Of a DNA stretch of 64,000 nt, positions 8,942-17,221 are shown piece by piece. Positions within the stretch are counted from its first letter, which is position 1. Each line of letters starts with the position of its first letter. The translations under genes and the position numbers were made by a program. Under the pieces are notes generated by a model. That model saw nothing but the letters and a program-made list of their open reading frames with translations, did not search any database and was not told the DNA's origin. Source of the stretch: Streptomyces coeruleorubidus (GTDB taxonomy: Bacteria > Actinomycetota > Actinomycetes > Streptomycetales > Streptomycetaceae); the NCBI RefSeq assembly GCF_028885415.1, contig NZ_CP118527.1, forward strand, positions 5,766,001 to 5,830,000. Direction: 5' to 3'.

Positions 8942-9033
8942 GCGCCTTTCGAGGAGCCTTTCGAAGCGGGCCTTTGAAGGGCCCTTTTCGAAGCGCTCTT
9001 TTGATGCGCCTTTTTGAAGTGCCCTTTTGATCC
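8942..9033. repeat. Seven degenerate 13-14 bp repeats between convergent genes
   Basis: The 92 bases between the convergent genes read as seven consecutive units of the form GCCTTTTGAAG with small changes (for example AGCCTTTCGAAGC, GGGCCTTTGAAGG, GCCCTTTTCGAAGC, GCCTTTTTGAAGT), spaced 13 or 14 bases. The T-runs and the complementary GAAGGGCCC/GGGCC pieces can form alternative hairpins, so the array may act as a bidirectional terminator. Confidence 0.7.
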
Positions 9034-9034
9034 G

Positions 9035-10099
9035 TCAGCCCGCGAACGCCTCCCCGAACGCCCCCGAACTCTGCCTCACCCCACTGCAATCGGTCGCCGG
9101 CTGATCCGGCTCGGAGCCCTGCGCGCACTGCCGGTCCCGCGCGGCCGACCACATCGACACCCACCCGATGCCCTTCTCCTCGGCGAAGGCACGGACTTCG
9201 GCCGCGTCGGCGAGCGTGAACGTCTCGCCGTCGACGTCGTTGACGCCGATCATCGAGGTGAGCGCCATGCCCTGCCAGGCGGCCGCGTCCGAGGTGCCGA
9301 AGACCTTCTTCAGCTGGGTGTGCGCGGCCTTGGCGGCCGTGCGGGCGTAGCCGCCCATGTCGCCGTCGTACGACGTGCCGTAGTTCATCGTCATCAGGTT
9401 GACCGTGGCGACCCGTACGCCGTTGTCGTCGGCGGAGCCGAGCAGCGCCAGGCTGTCCTTGCCCAGGCCCGAGGGCATGACCGGGAGCGTGAAGGAGACC
9501 TCCAGATCCGTACGCTCCTTCTGCAGCAGCGCGATCGCCTTCGAACGCAGGGCGACGGAGGCGGAGTCGGCCAGTTCGTCGCCCTCGACGTCGAAGTCGG
9601 CCCGGGTGGCACCGGCCGCGTCGAGGGCCGTGCCGTACGCCGCCGCCAGTTCCGTCGCGCTGTCGCAGGCCGCCGCGAGTTCCTTGCCGGAGGCGCCGCC
9701 GAAGGAGACCCGGACCTGGCCGCCGTTCTCCTCCAGCCGCGCTATACGGGACTTCACCGCCGAGTCGCCGATCGCGTGGGTGCCGTTCCAGCGCGGGGCG
9801 CAGTCGTCGCCGTCGGCCAGGACGAAGGCCAGGTTGTACGTCCTCGGTGAGCCGGCGGAGTCGGTGCCGGCGGCCTCCGTGGCACTCACGTACGGGGCGT
9901 ACGCGGGACCGGACGCGGCAGGGGGCGAGGAGGCAGGAGGCGAGAACGCGGGGGGCGAGGACGCGGGGGGCGAGGTGCCGGGCGCGGCCGACAGCGAGGG
10001 TGCCGGGCGTGCCACCTCGCCCTGTTCGGAGCACGCCGTGGTGACCAGGGCGATCAGGCAGCCCAGTCCGACCGCCGCCGGCTTCCGGTAACTCCTCAT
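9035..10099 (-). CDS. Secreted GH18-like (chitinase-type) lipoprotein
   Basis: A 354-residue exported protein: signal peptide MRSYRKPAAVGLGCLIALVT with lipobox VTTAC, a Pro/Ser-rich linker made of repeated SPPAS/SPPAF units (about residues 40-62), then a catalytic-type barrel. RADFDVEGDEL matches the GH18 DxDxE catalytic signature, preceded by the beta-strand VRVSFGGASG and followed by VATVNLMTMNYG and GWVSMWSAARD, all typical of GH18 strands. The likely substrate is chitin or another N-acetylglucosamine polymer outside the membrane. Activity is plausible because the acidic triad is intact, but some Streptomyces proteins of this type are uncharacterised. An inverted repeat lies just upstream (10148-10168). 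Confidence 0.85.
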   Translation of the reverse strand: MRSYRKPAAVGLGCLIALVTTACSEQGEVARPAPSLSAAPGTSPPASSPPAFSPPASSPPAASGPAYAPYVSATEAAGTDSAGSPRTYNLAFVLADGDDCAPRWNGTHAIGDSAVKSRIARLEENGGQVRVSFGGASGKELAAACDSATELAAAYGTALDAAGATRADFDVEGDELADSASVALRSKAIALLQKERTDLEVSFTLPVMPSGLGKDSLALLGSADDNGVRVATVNLMTMNYGTSYDGDMGGYARTAAKAAHTQLKKVFGTSDAAAWQGMALTSMIGVNDVDGETFTLADAAEVRAFAEEKGIGWVSMWSAARDRQCAQGSEPDQPATDCSGVRQSSGAFGEAFAG

Positions 10100-10147
10100 G
10101 ACGCGCGCTCCCGTTCTCGTGAGACCTCAGGGGTACGCACACCGAGT

Positions 10148-10168
10148 ACGTTTCCCGGCAGCAAACGT
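10148..10168. promoter_or_regulatory. Inverted repeat ACGTTT-N9-AAACGT upstream of the GH18-like gene
   Basis: A perfect 6-9-6 palindrome located 49 bases before the GTG/ATG end of the GH18-like gene at 10099. The symmetry and position fit a repressor or activator site. It does not match the DasR consensus or the direct repeats described for Streptomyces chitinase promoters, so the regulator is unknown. Confidence 0.4.
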
Positions 10169-10286
10169 CTCACCAGGTCGGGCGCTCATGTCCCGATGCG
10201 CGGGTGTTTGCGAGAACTATCAGAATAAGGACCGGCGTCCTGATGTCCGGGGAGGGCATTCCGAGCCTGCCATCGAAAGCCACGCC

Positions 10287-10982
10287 ATGCGCGGTCGCCG
10301 CAGCAAACGCGGCAACGAGAGCGCCGGGGCCGTCTGTCCGGCATACGCGGCCGTGCTCGGCGCGGCCGTCATGGTCTCGGGCACCTCGCTCACGCCGTCG
10401 CAGTTGCTGCCGTTCGCGGATGCGGGGCCCGGTGCCGGCCGGCCGCGGGGCGAGGGCCCCGGCGACCCGGACGCAGCCCCGCCGAGCAGCGCCCCGTCGG
10501 CTCCGCCCCAGGCCGCCGGAAGCGGCGCCGCCGGTCCCACCACGACCACGTCCCCGTCCACCTCCTCGTCCCCCTTCGGCCTCCGCTTCCGCGGTCGCCG
10601 ACCGACCGGGGGCCGCCGTATGTCCCCCTCCCGCGGCCGCCACCGCGCCCCCTCCCGGATGGAGCGGGCCTCACCGACCTGGCGGCGTTCCTTTTCTGCC
10701 GGCTCCTCGGCTCGCGCACCACGACGACGTCCCGGCTCGGCTGAAGCCCGCCGCGGTGGTCCCGCTCGCGGCTGGGCGCCCTCGCGTACGGCGGCTGGTA
10801 CGTCCGGCGACTGGACCGCGTCGTGACTGTCTCCAACGCCCGGGCGGTGACGATCTGCCTGCGGCGCGAGATCGCGCCGATCCTCGCCGTAGCGCTGATC
10901 GACCGGTCCCGGGACGTGCCCGCGTTCGAGGCCTGTCTGCGCCGCGGCTTCTCCCGGGCGGGCGTGCTGCAACAATGGGCCC
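10287..10982 (+). pseudogene. Probable degraded gene of unknown function upstream of menG
   Basis: Coding-like signal jumps between frames. From ATG 10287 one frame reads MRGRRSKRGNESAGAVC with a hydrophobic stretch (AYAAVLGAAVMVSGTSL) and a Pro/Ser/Thr-rich linker up to about 10565. After that, the coherent frame is another one, reading GAGLTDLAAFLFCRLLG before a TGA at 10742, then RSRLGALAYGGWYVRRLD and a tail that runs into the menG start. The pieces would make a membrane-anchored protein if two or three indels were repaired. No single frame gives an acceptable protein. I recognise no family. It may be a real pseudogene, or sequence errors may be responsible. Confidence 0.4.
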
Positions 10983-11678
10983 GTGACCCGCGCATCCCTG
11001 GACAAGCAGCCGCACGAAGTCGCCTCGATGTTCGACGACGTGGCGGAACGGTACGACCTGACCAACGACGTGCTGTCCCTCGGCCAGGACCGGCGATGGC
11101 GCAAGGAGGTCGCCAAGGCGGTCGACGCGCGCCCCGCGCAGAAGGTCCTCGACCTGGCGGCGGGCACGGGCACGTCCTCGCTGCCCTTCGCCCGCACCGG
11201 CGCCTACGTCGTCCCCTGCGACTTCTCCCAGGGCATGCTCCGGGTCGGCAAGCAGCGGCAGCCCTGGCTGCCCTACACCGCCGGCGACGCGACGCGGCTG
11301 CCCTTCAAGGACGACACGTTCGACGCCGTCACGATCTCCTTCGGGCTGCGCAACGTGCAGGACACGGACGCCGCCCTGCGGGAGATGTACCGGGTGACCC
11401 GGCCCGGCGGGCGGGTCGTGATCTGCGAGTTCTCGCACCCCACCTGGGCGCCGCTTCGCACCGTCTACACCGAGTACCTGATGCGCGCCCTGCCGCCGGT
11501 GGCGCGGTCCGTTTCCTCCAACCCCGACGCCTACGTCTACCTCGCCGAGTCCATCCGGGCCTGGCCCGACCAGCCCGCGCTGGCCGAGCGGTTGGGCAAG
11601 GCCGGCTGGTCGCGGGTGGCCTGGCGCAACCTGAGCGGCGGCATCGTGGCCCTGCACCGGGGCTTCAAGGAGAGCTGA
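10983..11678 (+). CDS. menG: Demethylmenaquinone methyltransferase MenG (UbiE family)
   Basis: A 231-residue class I SAM-dependent methyltransferase starting at GTG 10983. The SAM-binding loop [16 protein letters not shown], the UbiE-type segment [13 protein letters not shown] and the C-terminal [12 protein letters not shown] are all present, and the N-terminus [20 protein letters not shown] is diagnostic of UbiE/MenG. It performs the last step of menaquinone synthesis, C-methylation of demethylmenaquinone. It is flanked by mqnC upstream and a geranylgeranyl-reductase-like gene downstream, so quinone head, methylation and tail saturation are grouped. The converging PASTA gene ends 11 bases after its stop. 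Confidence 0.95.
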   Translation: MTRASLDKQPHEVASMFDDVAERYDLTNDVLSLGQDRRWRKEVAKAVDARPAQKVLDLAAGTGTSSLPFARTGAYVVPCDFSQGMLRVGKQRQPWLPYTAGDATRLPFKDDTFDAVTISFGLRNVQDTDAALREMYRVTRPGGRVVICEFSHPTWAPLRTVYTEYLMRALPPVARSVSSNPDAYVYLAESIRAWPDQPALAERLGKAGWSRVAWRNLSGGIVALHRGFKES

Positions 11679-11688
11679 CCGACAGGCC

Positions 11689-12036
11689 CTAAGGGGAGCT
11701 GAGGGCCATGTACGGGTCGCCGGGCTCGTCCAGCTCCCGCTGCAGCCCGCCCCTGGGCGGTCTCGGGATCCGCGGCTCGTGCACGCCCCCGCCGCCCTCG
11801 CCGGGGCCGAAGTCGAACCACACGTAGACCATCGAGTCCCGCGGCACCTCGGCACCGGCCTGCGGGTACTGGCGTACGACGTAGTCGACGACGGCGAGGT
11901 GGAAGTCGGGCCGGTCCGGTGCGTTGAGGAGCAGGCCCTGTGCCCGGGCCGTCTCCCGCGCGTCCACGGCCATCAGGCCCACCAGACGCGGTACACGCAC
12001 TTCGGGTGTTTTGCGGGATATGTGCACAGATGTCAC
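11689..12036 (-). CDS. Small PASTA-domain protein
   Basis: A 115-residue protein. Residues about 14-78 form a PASTA-like unit: VRVPRLVGLMAVDARETARAQGL, then VVDYVVRQYPQAGAEVPRDSMVYVWFDFG. PASTA domains in penicillin-binding proteins and Ser/Thr kinases sense peptidoglycan or beta-lactams. This protein has no signal peptide, transmembrane segment or kinase domain, so it is a free-standing, presumably cytoplasmic PASTA protein. A Gly-rich turn and acidic tail follow. It converges on menG. The start ATG lies in MTSVHISRKTPEV. Its role is unknown. Confidence 0.8.
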   Translation of the reverse strand: MTSVHISRKTPEVRVPRLVGLMAVDARETARAQGLLLNAPDRPDFHLAVVDYVVRQYPQAGAEVPRDSMVYVWFDFGPGEGGGGVHEPRIPRPPRGGLQRELDEPGDPYMALSSP

Positions 12037-12306
12037 CCCCAGCGGTACGGGAAGGGTAACTCCCGCTCCACACCGGCCGGAAGCGACAGATGTCTTTCTG
12101 TGACAGTCGACTACGCAGCGTCAGCGGACGGTCGGGCCGGCGCTGGCGGGCGGTGAGCTCCTCGTGGACCGACAACTCGGCGGTCCTGCCGCTCTGGAAC
12201 TCAGTTCATGGAGGCAGCCCTTCGGCCGGTGATGAATGCCGCTGCATAGACTGCCCATGTCCTGTGCCGGTCGGCACGCAGATTTCGAACTTGGGGAGAT
12301 CCCGCC

Positions 12307-13599
12307 GTGACCGTCGTGACCGAGCCGCTCTCCGAGAACACCGCCGATGTGATCGTCGTGGGCGCGGGGCCGGCCGGCTCCACGACCGCCTACCACCTCG
12401 CCAAGGCGGGACTCGACGTCCTTCTGCTGGAGAAGACCGAGTTCCCGCGCGAGAAGGTCTGCGGCGACGGCCTCACCCCACGCGCCGTCAAGCAGCTGGT
12501 GGCGATGGGCATCGACATCTCGGAGGAGGCCGGCTGGCTGCGCAACAAGGGCCTCAGGATCATCGGCGGAGGGGTGCGGCTCCAGCTCGACTGGCCGGAT
12601 CTCGCCTCCTTCCCCGACTACGGCCTCGTCCGCAAGCGCGACGACTTCGACGAGCAGCTCGCCCGGCAGGCCCAGAAGGCCGGCGCCCGACTGTTCGAGC
12701 GCTGCAACGTGGGCGCGCCGATCCTGGACGACCGCACCGGCCGTATCACCGGCGTGCACGCCAAGCTCGGCGAGGAGAAGCGCGAGGTCACCTTCCGCGC
12801 CCCGCTCGTCGTGGCCGCCGACGGCAACTCCACGCGCCTGTCCCTCGCGATGGGCCTGCACCGCCGCGAGGACCGCCCGATGGGCGTGGCCGTGCGGACG
12901 TACTTCACCAGCCCGCGCCACGAGGACGACTACCTGGAGTCCTGGCTGGAGCTGTGGGACCGCCGCGGCCCCGTGGACCGTCTCCTGCCCGGCTACGGCT
13001 GGATCTTCGGCATGGGCGACGGCACCTCGAACGTCGGCCTGGGCGTGCTGAACACCTCCGACTCCTTCAAGGAACTGGACTGGCGCGAGGTCCTGAAGGC
13101 CTGGTGCGCGTCCATGCCGGAGGACTGGGGCTACACCCCCGACAACATGACCGGGCCCATCCGCGGCGCAGCGCTCCCGATGGCCTTCAACCGCCAGCCC
13201 CACTACACCAAGGGGCTGTTGCTGGTGGGCGACGCCGGCGGCCTGGTGAACCCCTTCAACGGCGAGGGCATCGCCTACGCCATGGAATCCGGCCAGATCG
13301 CCGCCGACGTCATCGTCCAGGCCCACGCCCGCGCCACGCCGTCCCAGCGCGAGACGGCCCTCCAGCGCTACCCGCGCGTCCTCAAGGACACCTACGGCGG
13401 CTACTACACGCTCGGCCGGGGCTTCGTGAAGCTCATCGGCAACCCGAAGGTCATGCAGATCGCCGCCCAGCGCGGTCTCACGCACCCGCTGCTGATGAAG
13501 TTCACGCTGAAGCTCCTCGCGAACCTCACCGACCCGACCGGCGGTGACGCGATGGACCGCATCATCAACGGCCTGAGCAAGGTGGCGCCGAAGGCCTGA
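12307..13599 (+). CDS. Geranylgeranyl-reductase-family FAD oxidoreductase (MenJ-like)
   Basis: A 430-residue flavoprotein starting at GTG 12307. The dinucleotide-binding motif DVIVVGAGPAGSTTAYHLAKAG lies near residues 14-35, followed by the family motif EKVCGDGLTPRAV and a second FAD motif LLVGDAGGLVNPFNGEGI. Proteins of this group reduce isoprenoid double bonds; the mycobacterial homologue MenJ saturates one isoprene unit of menaquinone. Position beside menG and upstream of nuo supports the same job here, giving partly saturated MK-9 forms typical of Streptomyces. A TAGACT sequence at 12247 could be part of its promoter. Reduction of other prenyl chains is the alternative. Confidence 0.85.
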   Translation: MTVVTEPLSENTADVIVVGAGPAGSTTAYHLAKAGLDVLLLEKTEFPREKVCGDGLTPRAVKQLVAMGIDISEEAGWLRNKGLRIIGGGVRLQLDWPDLASFPDYGLVRKRDDFDEQLARQAQKAGARLFERCNVGAPILDDRTGRITGVHAKLGEEKREVTFRAPLVVAADGNSTRLSLAMGLHRREDRPMGVAVRTYFTSPRHEDDYLESWLELWDRRGPVDRLLPGYGWIFGMGDGTSNVGLGVLNTSDSFKELDWREVLKAWCASMPEDWGYTPDNMTGPIRGAALPMAFNRQPHYTKGLLLVGDAGGLVNPFNGEGIAYAMESGQIAADVIVQAHARATPSQRETALQRYPRVLKDTYGGYYTLGRGFVKLIGNPKVMQIAAQRGLTHPLLMKFTLKLLANLTDPTGGDAMDRIINGLSKVAPKA

Positions 13600-13613
13600 T
13601 CAGGCACGCGGGC

Positions 13614-13643
13614 AGGCGGGCCTTCGGCACCGTAGGCCCGCCT
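13614..13643. terminator. Bidirectional stem-loop between the reductase gene and def
   Basis: AGGCGGGCCT and AGGCCCGCCT form a perfect 10-bp stem around a 10-base loop, exactly between two convergent genes. No T-run follows, as is usual for Streptomyces terminators. Confidence 0.75.
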
Positions 13644-14269
13644 CAGCCGCTCAGAGCCGCGACGTTGGCGGCCCGGCGCGCGAACACCGCCTCGCGCCGG
13701 CCCGCCATCTGCCGCAGCGCATCCTTCCGTTCCCGCCCGGACAGCCGGTCCAGGTACACCTGCCCGTTCACATGGTCGGTCTCGTGCGCCAGGCAGCGGG
13801 CGAAGTAGCCCGTGCCCTCGATCACGAGCGGTTCGCCGTCCCGGTCGTACCCGCGCACCACGGCCCGGTCCGGACGCGGTACCTCCATCGTGGCGCCCGG
13901 CACCGACAGGCACCCCTCGCCGTCGTCGAGCAGTCTCCTGTGAGCGGCGTCGAGCGGCTCCAGCACCGGGTTGACGATGTGCCCGACGTGCCGCACCCCG
14001 TCGTCGTCCGGACAGTCGTACACGAACAGCCGCAGACCGACACCGACCTGGTTCGCCGCGAGCCCGGCTCCGTCCGCGATGTACATGGTCAGGAACATGT
14101 CGTCGATCAGCGCGGCGAGGTCCGGACCGAACTCGGTGACGTCCCGGCACGGCTTGTGCAGGACCTCCTCACCGACCTCGGTGATCCGCCGCACCTGCCC
14201 GCGCCGGGCCTCGGGCGCGAGCCGCGGGTACGAGTCGACGGGTCGTCCCTGTACGAAGACGCTCGGCAT
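13643..14269 (-). CDS. def: Peptide deformylase
   Basis: A 208-residue enzyme with all three deformylase motifs: [10 protein letters not shown] at 68-77, EGCLSVPG starting at 118 (the metal-binding cysteine is C120) and HETDH at 162-166 (the metal-binding histidines plus the catalytic glutamate; most family members have HEFDH). It removes the formyl group from nascent N-formylmethionine peptides in the cytoplasm. The N-terminus [22 protein letters not shown] segment is normal for the family. It is transcribed alone on the minus strand; streptomycetes usually have several def paralogues, so this need not be the essential housekeeping copy. Confidence 0.95.
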   Translation of the reverse strand: MPSVFVQGRPVDSYPRLAPEARRGQVRRITEVGEEVLHKPCRDVTEFGPDLAALIDDMFLTMYIADGAGLAANQVGVGLRLFVYDCPDDDGVRHVGHIVNPVLEPLDAAHRRLLDDGEGCLSVPGATMEVPRPDRAVVRGYDRDGEPLVIEGTGYFARCLAHETDHVNGQVYLDRLSGRERKDALRQMAGRREAVFARRAANVAALSG

Positions 14270-14359
14270 CTGCTGTCTCTCCCTGTGTTTGTGAGGATGC
14301 TGTGGGTGGCGGGAACCGGGCTACCGGCATCGGACGCCCCTGCCTACCCTCCGGGACTC

Positions 14360-16183
14360 ATGACAACAGAACACGCGCAGCAGTCCCAGGAGCAGTCCGG
14401 CCACACCCGCAGACGCTTCCTCACGGCCACCGGGGGAGCCGCCGGGGCCGTCGCCTTAGGGTCCGGCGTCGCGGCTGCCGCACCCGCCTCCGGCGGCGGC
14501 AGACGCGTCGCCGTCCTCGGCGGTGGCATCTCCGGCCTCAGCGCCGCCCACGAACTCGCCGAGCGCGGCTACGCCGTCACCGTCTACGAGTACTACGACG
14601 CCCTCGGCGGCAAGGCCCGCTCGATGGACGTCCCGGGCACCGGCACCGGCGGGCGCAGGCCGCTCCCCGGCGAGCACGGCTTCCGCTTCTTCCCCGGTTT
14701 CTACCGGAACCTGCCGGACACCATGCGCCGCATCCCCTTCGCCGGCAACGCCGACGGCGTCCGCGGCAACCTCCGCTCCGGCACCGAGGCGCTGTTCGCC
14801 CGCGGCTCGGGCCGGCCGGACCTGCACTTCCCCCTCAGACGCGCCACGACCCCGCCACGCCCCGGCGACCTCACCCCGTCCTGGATCCGCGACCAGATCC
14901 TGTCCGCCCTCGACCTCGGCACCCGCCTGCCCGCCCACGAGGCCGCCTACTTCGCGAACCGTCTCCTCGTCCACCTCACCAGCTGCGAGGCGCGCCGCGA
15001 GGGCCAGTGGGAGCAGGTCGCCTGGTGGGACTTCATCCGCGCCGAGGAGATGAGCCAGGAGTACCGCACGGTCCTCGGCATCGGTCAGACCCGCAACCTC
15101 GTCGCCACGCGCGCGGAGGTGGCCTCCACGAGGACCGTCGGCCGCGTCATCATCGAGGCCCTGCTGCTGTGGGGTCTGCTCGGCCGGGGCATGGACGGCC
15201 CCGATGCCGACGTCGACCGCGTTCTGAACGCCCCGACGAGCGAGGCGTGGATCGACCCCTGGGAGACGTACCTGCGCTCGCTCGGTGTGCAGTTCGTCCT
15301 CGGCACCCAGGTCCACGAGGTCCTCTGCGACGGCGGTCGCGTGACCGGCGTACGCGTCTCGGCCCGCGACGGCGGCGGGGAACGCATGGTCACCGCCGAC
15401 CACTACGTCAGCGCGCTGCCCGTCGAACACGCCCGCCTCACCTGGGGCCGGGCCCTGCGCACCGCCGACCCGCAGCTCGCCCGGTGCGACGCGCTCCAGA
15501 CCGACTGGATGACCGGCGTGATGTTCTACCTGCGCACCCCGACCCCGGTCGTGCACGGCCACGTCAACTGTCTCGACTCGCCCTGGTCGGTGACGGCCAT
15601 CGGCCAGGCCCAGTTCTGGGACGTACGGGACTTCCCACGCGACTACGGCGACGGGCAGGCCCGCGACTGTCTCTCCGCGATCATCTCGGAATGGGACAAG
15701 CCCGGCATCCTGTACGGCAAGACGGCCAAGGAATGTACGACGGAGGAAGTCGTCGCCGAGCTCTGGACGCAGTTGAAGGACGGGCTGAACGACGCCGGGA
15801 AGACGATCCTGCGGGACGGGGACCGGCTGGGCTGGTTCATGGACCCGGCGGTGACGGGCCTGGGCGGCCCCGACCCGCAGAACCGCGAACAGCTCCTCGT
15901 GCACCCCACGGGCACCCTCGGCAACCGCCCGACCGCCCGCACGAAGGTGCCGAACTTCTTCCTCGCGGGCGACTACGTCCGCACCGACGTCGACCTCGCC
16001 TCCATGGAGGGCGCCAACGAGTCCGCGCGGCACGCCGTCAACGCCCTGCTGGACGCGGACGATTCGGACGCCGAGCGCTGCCGGGTCCAGGAGCTGTACC
16101 GCCCGCCCGAGCTGGAACCCCTCAAGCGCGTCGACGAACTGCGCTACCGGCTGGGCCTGCCGAACACGTTCGACCTCGGATAG
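14360..16183 (+). CDS. Tat-exported FAD-dependent oxidoreductase (phytoene dehydrogenase/HpnE-like)
   Basis: A 607-residue protein starting at ATG 14360. A twin-arginine signal (TRRRFLTATGGAAGAVALG) with an AAAAPA cleavage region precedes the Rossmann motif RRVAVLGGGISGLSAAHELAERG at about 48-70. The GGKARS motif and the HGFRFFPGFYRNLP segment are typical of hydroxysqualene dehydroxylase-like and phytoene-desaturase-like amine oxidase family members. A C-terminal FAD motif (FLAGDYVRTDVDLASMEGANESARHAVNALL) closes the fold. Export with a bound flavin by the Tat route is consistent with a cofactor enzyme. The substrate is unknown; a terpenoid or other lipid is suggested by the family. Confidence 0.82.
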   Translation: MTTEHAQQSQEQSGHTRRRFLTATGGAAGAVALGSGVAAAAPASGGGRRVAVLGGGISGLSAAHELAERGYAVTVYEYYDALGGKARSMDVPGTGTGGRRPLPGEHGFRFFPGFYRNLPDTMRRIPFAGNADGVRGNLRSGTEALFARGSGRPDLHFPLRRATTPPRPGDLTPSWIRDQILSALDLGTRLPAHEAAYFANRLLVHLTSCEARREGQWEQVAWWDFIRAEEMSQEYRTVLGIGQTRNLVATRAEVASTRTVGRVIIEALLLWGLLGRGMDGPDADVDRVLNAPTSEAWIDPWETYLRSLGVQFVLGTQVHEVLCDGGRVTGVRVSARDGGGERMVTADHYVSALPVEHARLTWGRALRTADPQLARCDALQTDWMTGVMFYLRTPTPVVHGHVNCLDSPWSVTAIGQAQFWDVRDFPRDYGDGQARDCLSAIISEWDKPGILYGKTAKECTTEEVVAELWTQLKDGLNDAGKTILRDGDRLGWFMDPAVTGLGGPDPQNREQLLVHPTGTLGNRPTARTKVPNFFLAGDYVRTDVDLASMEGANESARHAVNALLDADDSDAERCRVQELYRPPELEPLKRVDELRYRLGLPNTFDLG

Positions 16184-16215
16184 GCCGGCCCGGCCGGCGT
16201 CCCCGGACAGGCCGG

Positions 16216-16248
16216 GAGGGCCGCTGCCCCCGAAAGGCGGCGGCCCTC
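16216..16248. terminator. Stem-loop after the FAD oxidoreductase gene
   Basis: GAGGGCCGC pairs with GCGGCCCTC, 9 bp perfect, with a further inner TGCC/GGCG pairing. It lies 32 bases after one gene and 18 before the end of the converging NlpC/P60 gene, so it can serve both. Confidence 0.75.
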
Positions 16249-16266
16249 AAGCCCGTATGCCTGACG

Positions 16267-17076
16267 TCAGAGGACGCGCACCGCGCCCGACGCCGGGTAG
16301 CCCGACAGGTCCTGGATGACGACGCCCTTGGACGGGTTGGCCGCGTCCAGGTACTGGCCGTCTCCGATGTAGACACCCACGTGGTACGCGGAGCCCTTGC
16401 CACCCCAGTACAGGATGTCGCCGACCTGGATGTCGGACAGCGGGACGTCCGTGCCGGCCATCGACTGGTCCTGCGAGACACGCGGCAGGTCCACACCAAC
16501 CTGCTTGTACGCGGCCTGCACGAGGGAGGAGCAGTCCCAGGCGTTGGGACCGGTGGCGCCCATGACGTAGGCGTCGCCCACCTGAGCCTTCAGGAAGGAG
16601 ATGACGGTCGCGACGCTGCCGCTGGCGGGCGCCGACACCGACGTGGAGGCGGACGCGGACGCGGAGGCGGAGAGCGTGGCGCGCTCGGCGTTGCGCGTGG
16701 CGCGCTCGGCTGCGGCCTTGCGGGCGGCCTCGGCGGCCTTCTTCTTGGCCTCCGCCTTCTTCTTCGCCTCGGCGAGGTCCTTCTTGGCCTCCGCGGCGGC
16801 CTTGGCGGCGGCGGCGTCACGCTCGGCGCGCAGTTCGTAGTTCGCGGCCGCCTGCTGGGTGGCGGCAGCGGACTGGGAGACCTGTGCGGACAGGTCGGCC
16901 GTCAGGGTGGGCAGTTCGATGGTCTGGGTGACCGGCTCGGCGGCGCTCGCCGAGGCCGAGGCACCCGCCGCTGCCATGCTGAGAACGCCACCGGCAACTC
17001 CGGCACGCACGGCGATCGCAGAGGTCGCGTTGCGGCGGGGTTTCCGGTGGCTGCGTATGTGAGCGGTGTGGGACAT
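16267..17076 (-). CDS. Secreted NlpC/P60 peptidoglycan endopeptidase
   Basis: From ATG 17076 the protein has 269 residues: MSHTAHIRSHRKPRR, a signal peptide ending near ASAAEP, a long Ala/Lys/Glu-rich coiled coil (about residues 75-130), an Ala/Ser linker and a C-terminal NlpC/P60 domain. The catalytic cysteine is in NAWDCSSLVQAAY, the histidine in GSAYHVGVYIGDG, with a third polar residue expected after it. It should cut stem-peptide bonds in the cell wall. Upstream in-frame GTG and ATG codons exist (17133, 17103), but the MSHTAHIRSHRK start matches homologues I recall. The long, motif-rich upstream region suggests complex control, including a Crp-type site and a leader hairpin. Confidence 0.88.
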   Translation of the reverse strand: MSHTAHIRSHRKPRRNATSAIAVRAGVAGGVLSMAAAGASASASAAEPVTQTIELPTLTADLSAQVSQSAAATQQAAANYELRAERDAAAAKAAAEAKKDLAEAKKKAEAKKKAAEAARKAAAERATRNAERATLSASASASASTSVSAPASGSVATVISFLKAQVGDAYVMGATGPNAWDCSSLVQAAYKQVGVDLPRVSQDQSMAGTDVPLSDIQVGDILYWGGKGSAYHVGVYIGDGQYLDAANPSKGVVIQDLSGYPASGAVRVL

Positions 17077-17195
17077 GGGAACAACCGGTACCAGGGGCTC
17101 CTTCATATCTTCAAGAAACGTGTGCTGCGCCACAGTTGTTCAATCGAGCCCCCAAAAACCCCGCGCGAGACCCTTTATTGACGCCGTAACGGACA

Positions 17196-17212
17196 TTACG
17201 GGCGCCCCGTAA
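17196..17212 (-). promoter_or_regulatory. Perfect 7-3-7 hairpin in the leader of the NlpC/P60 gene
   Basis: TTACGGG-CGC-CCCGTAA is a perfect inverted repeat about 120 bases upstream of the start at 17076. A neighbouring GTAACGG (17186-17192) and GTAACCGG (17209 on) can compete for pairing with the same arms, giving alternative stems. It could be an RNA switch in the leader or a DNA operator. Confidence 0.45.
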
Positions 17213-17221
17213 CCGGCCTGT

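Noticed and set aside
8942..9033. CRISPR array
   Set aside because: Units are only 13-14 bp without spacers.
7257..10142. 961-codon open frame on the minus strand
   Set aside because: Covers mqnC and the GH18-like gene in the wrong frame. Low-complexity product.
10220..11197. 325-codon minus-strand gene opposite the broken ORF and menG
   Set aside because: It runs antisense into menG and is Arg/Ser-rich without motifs.
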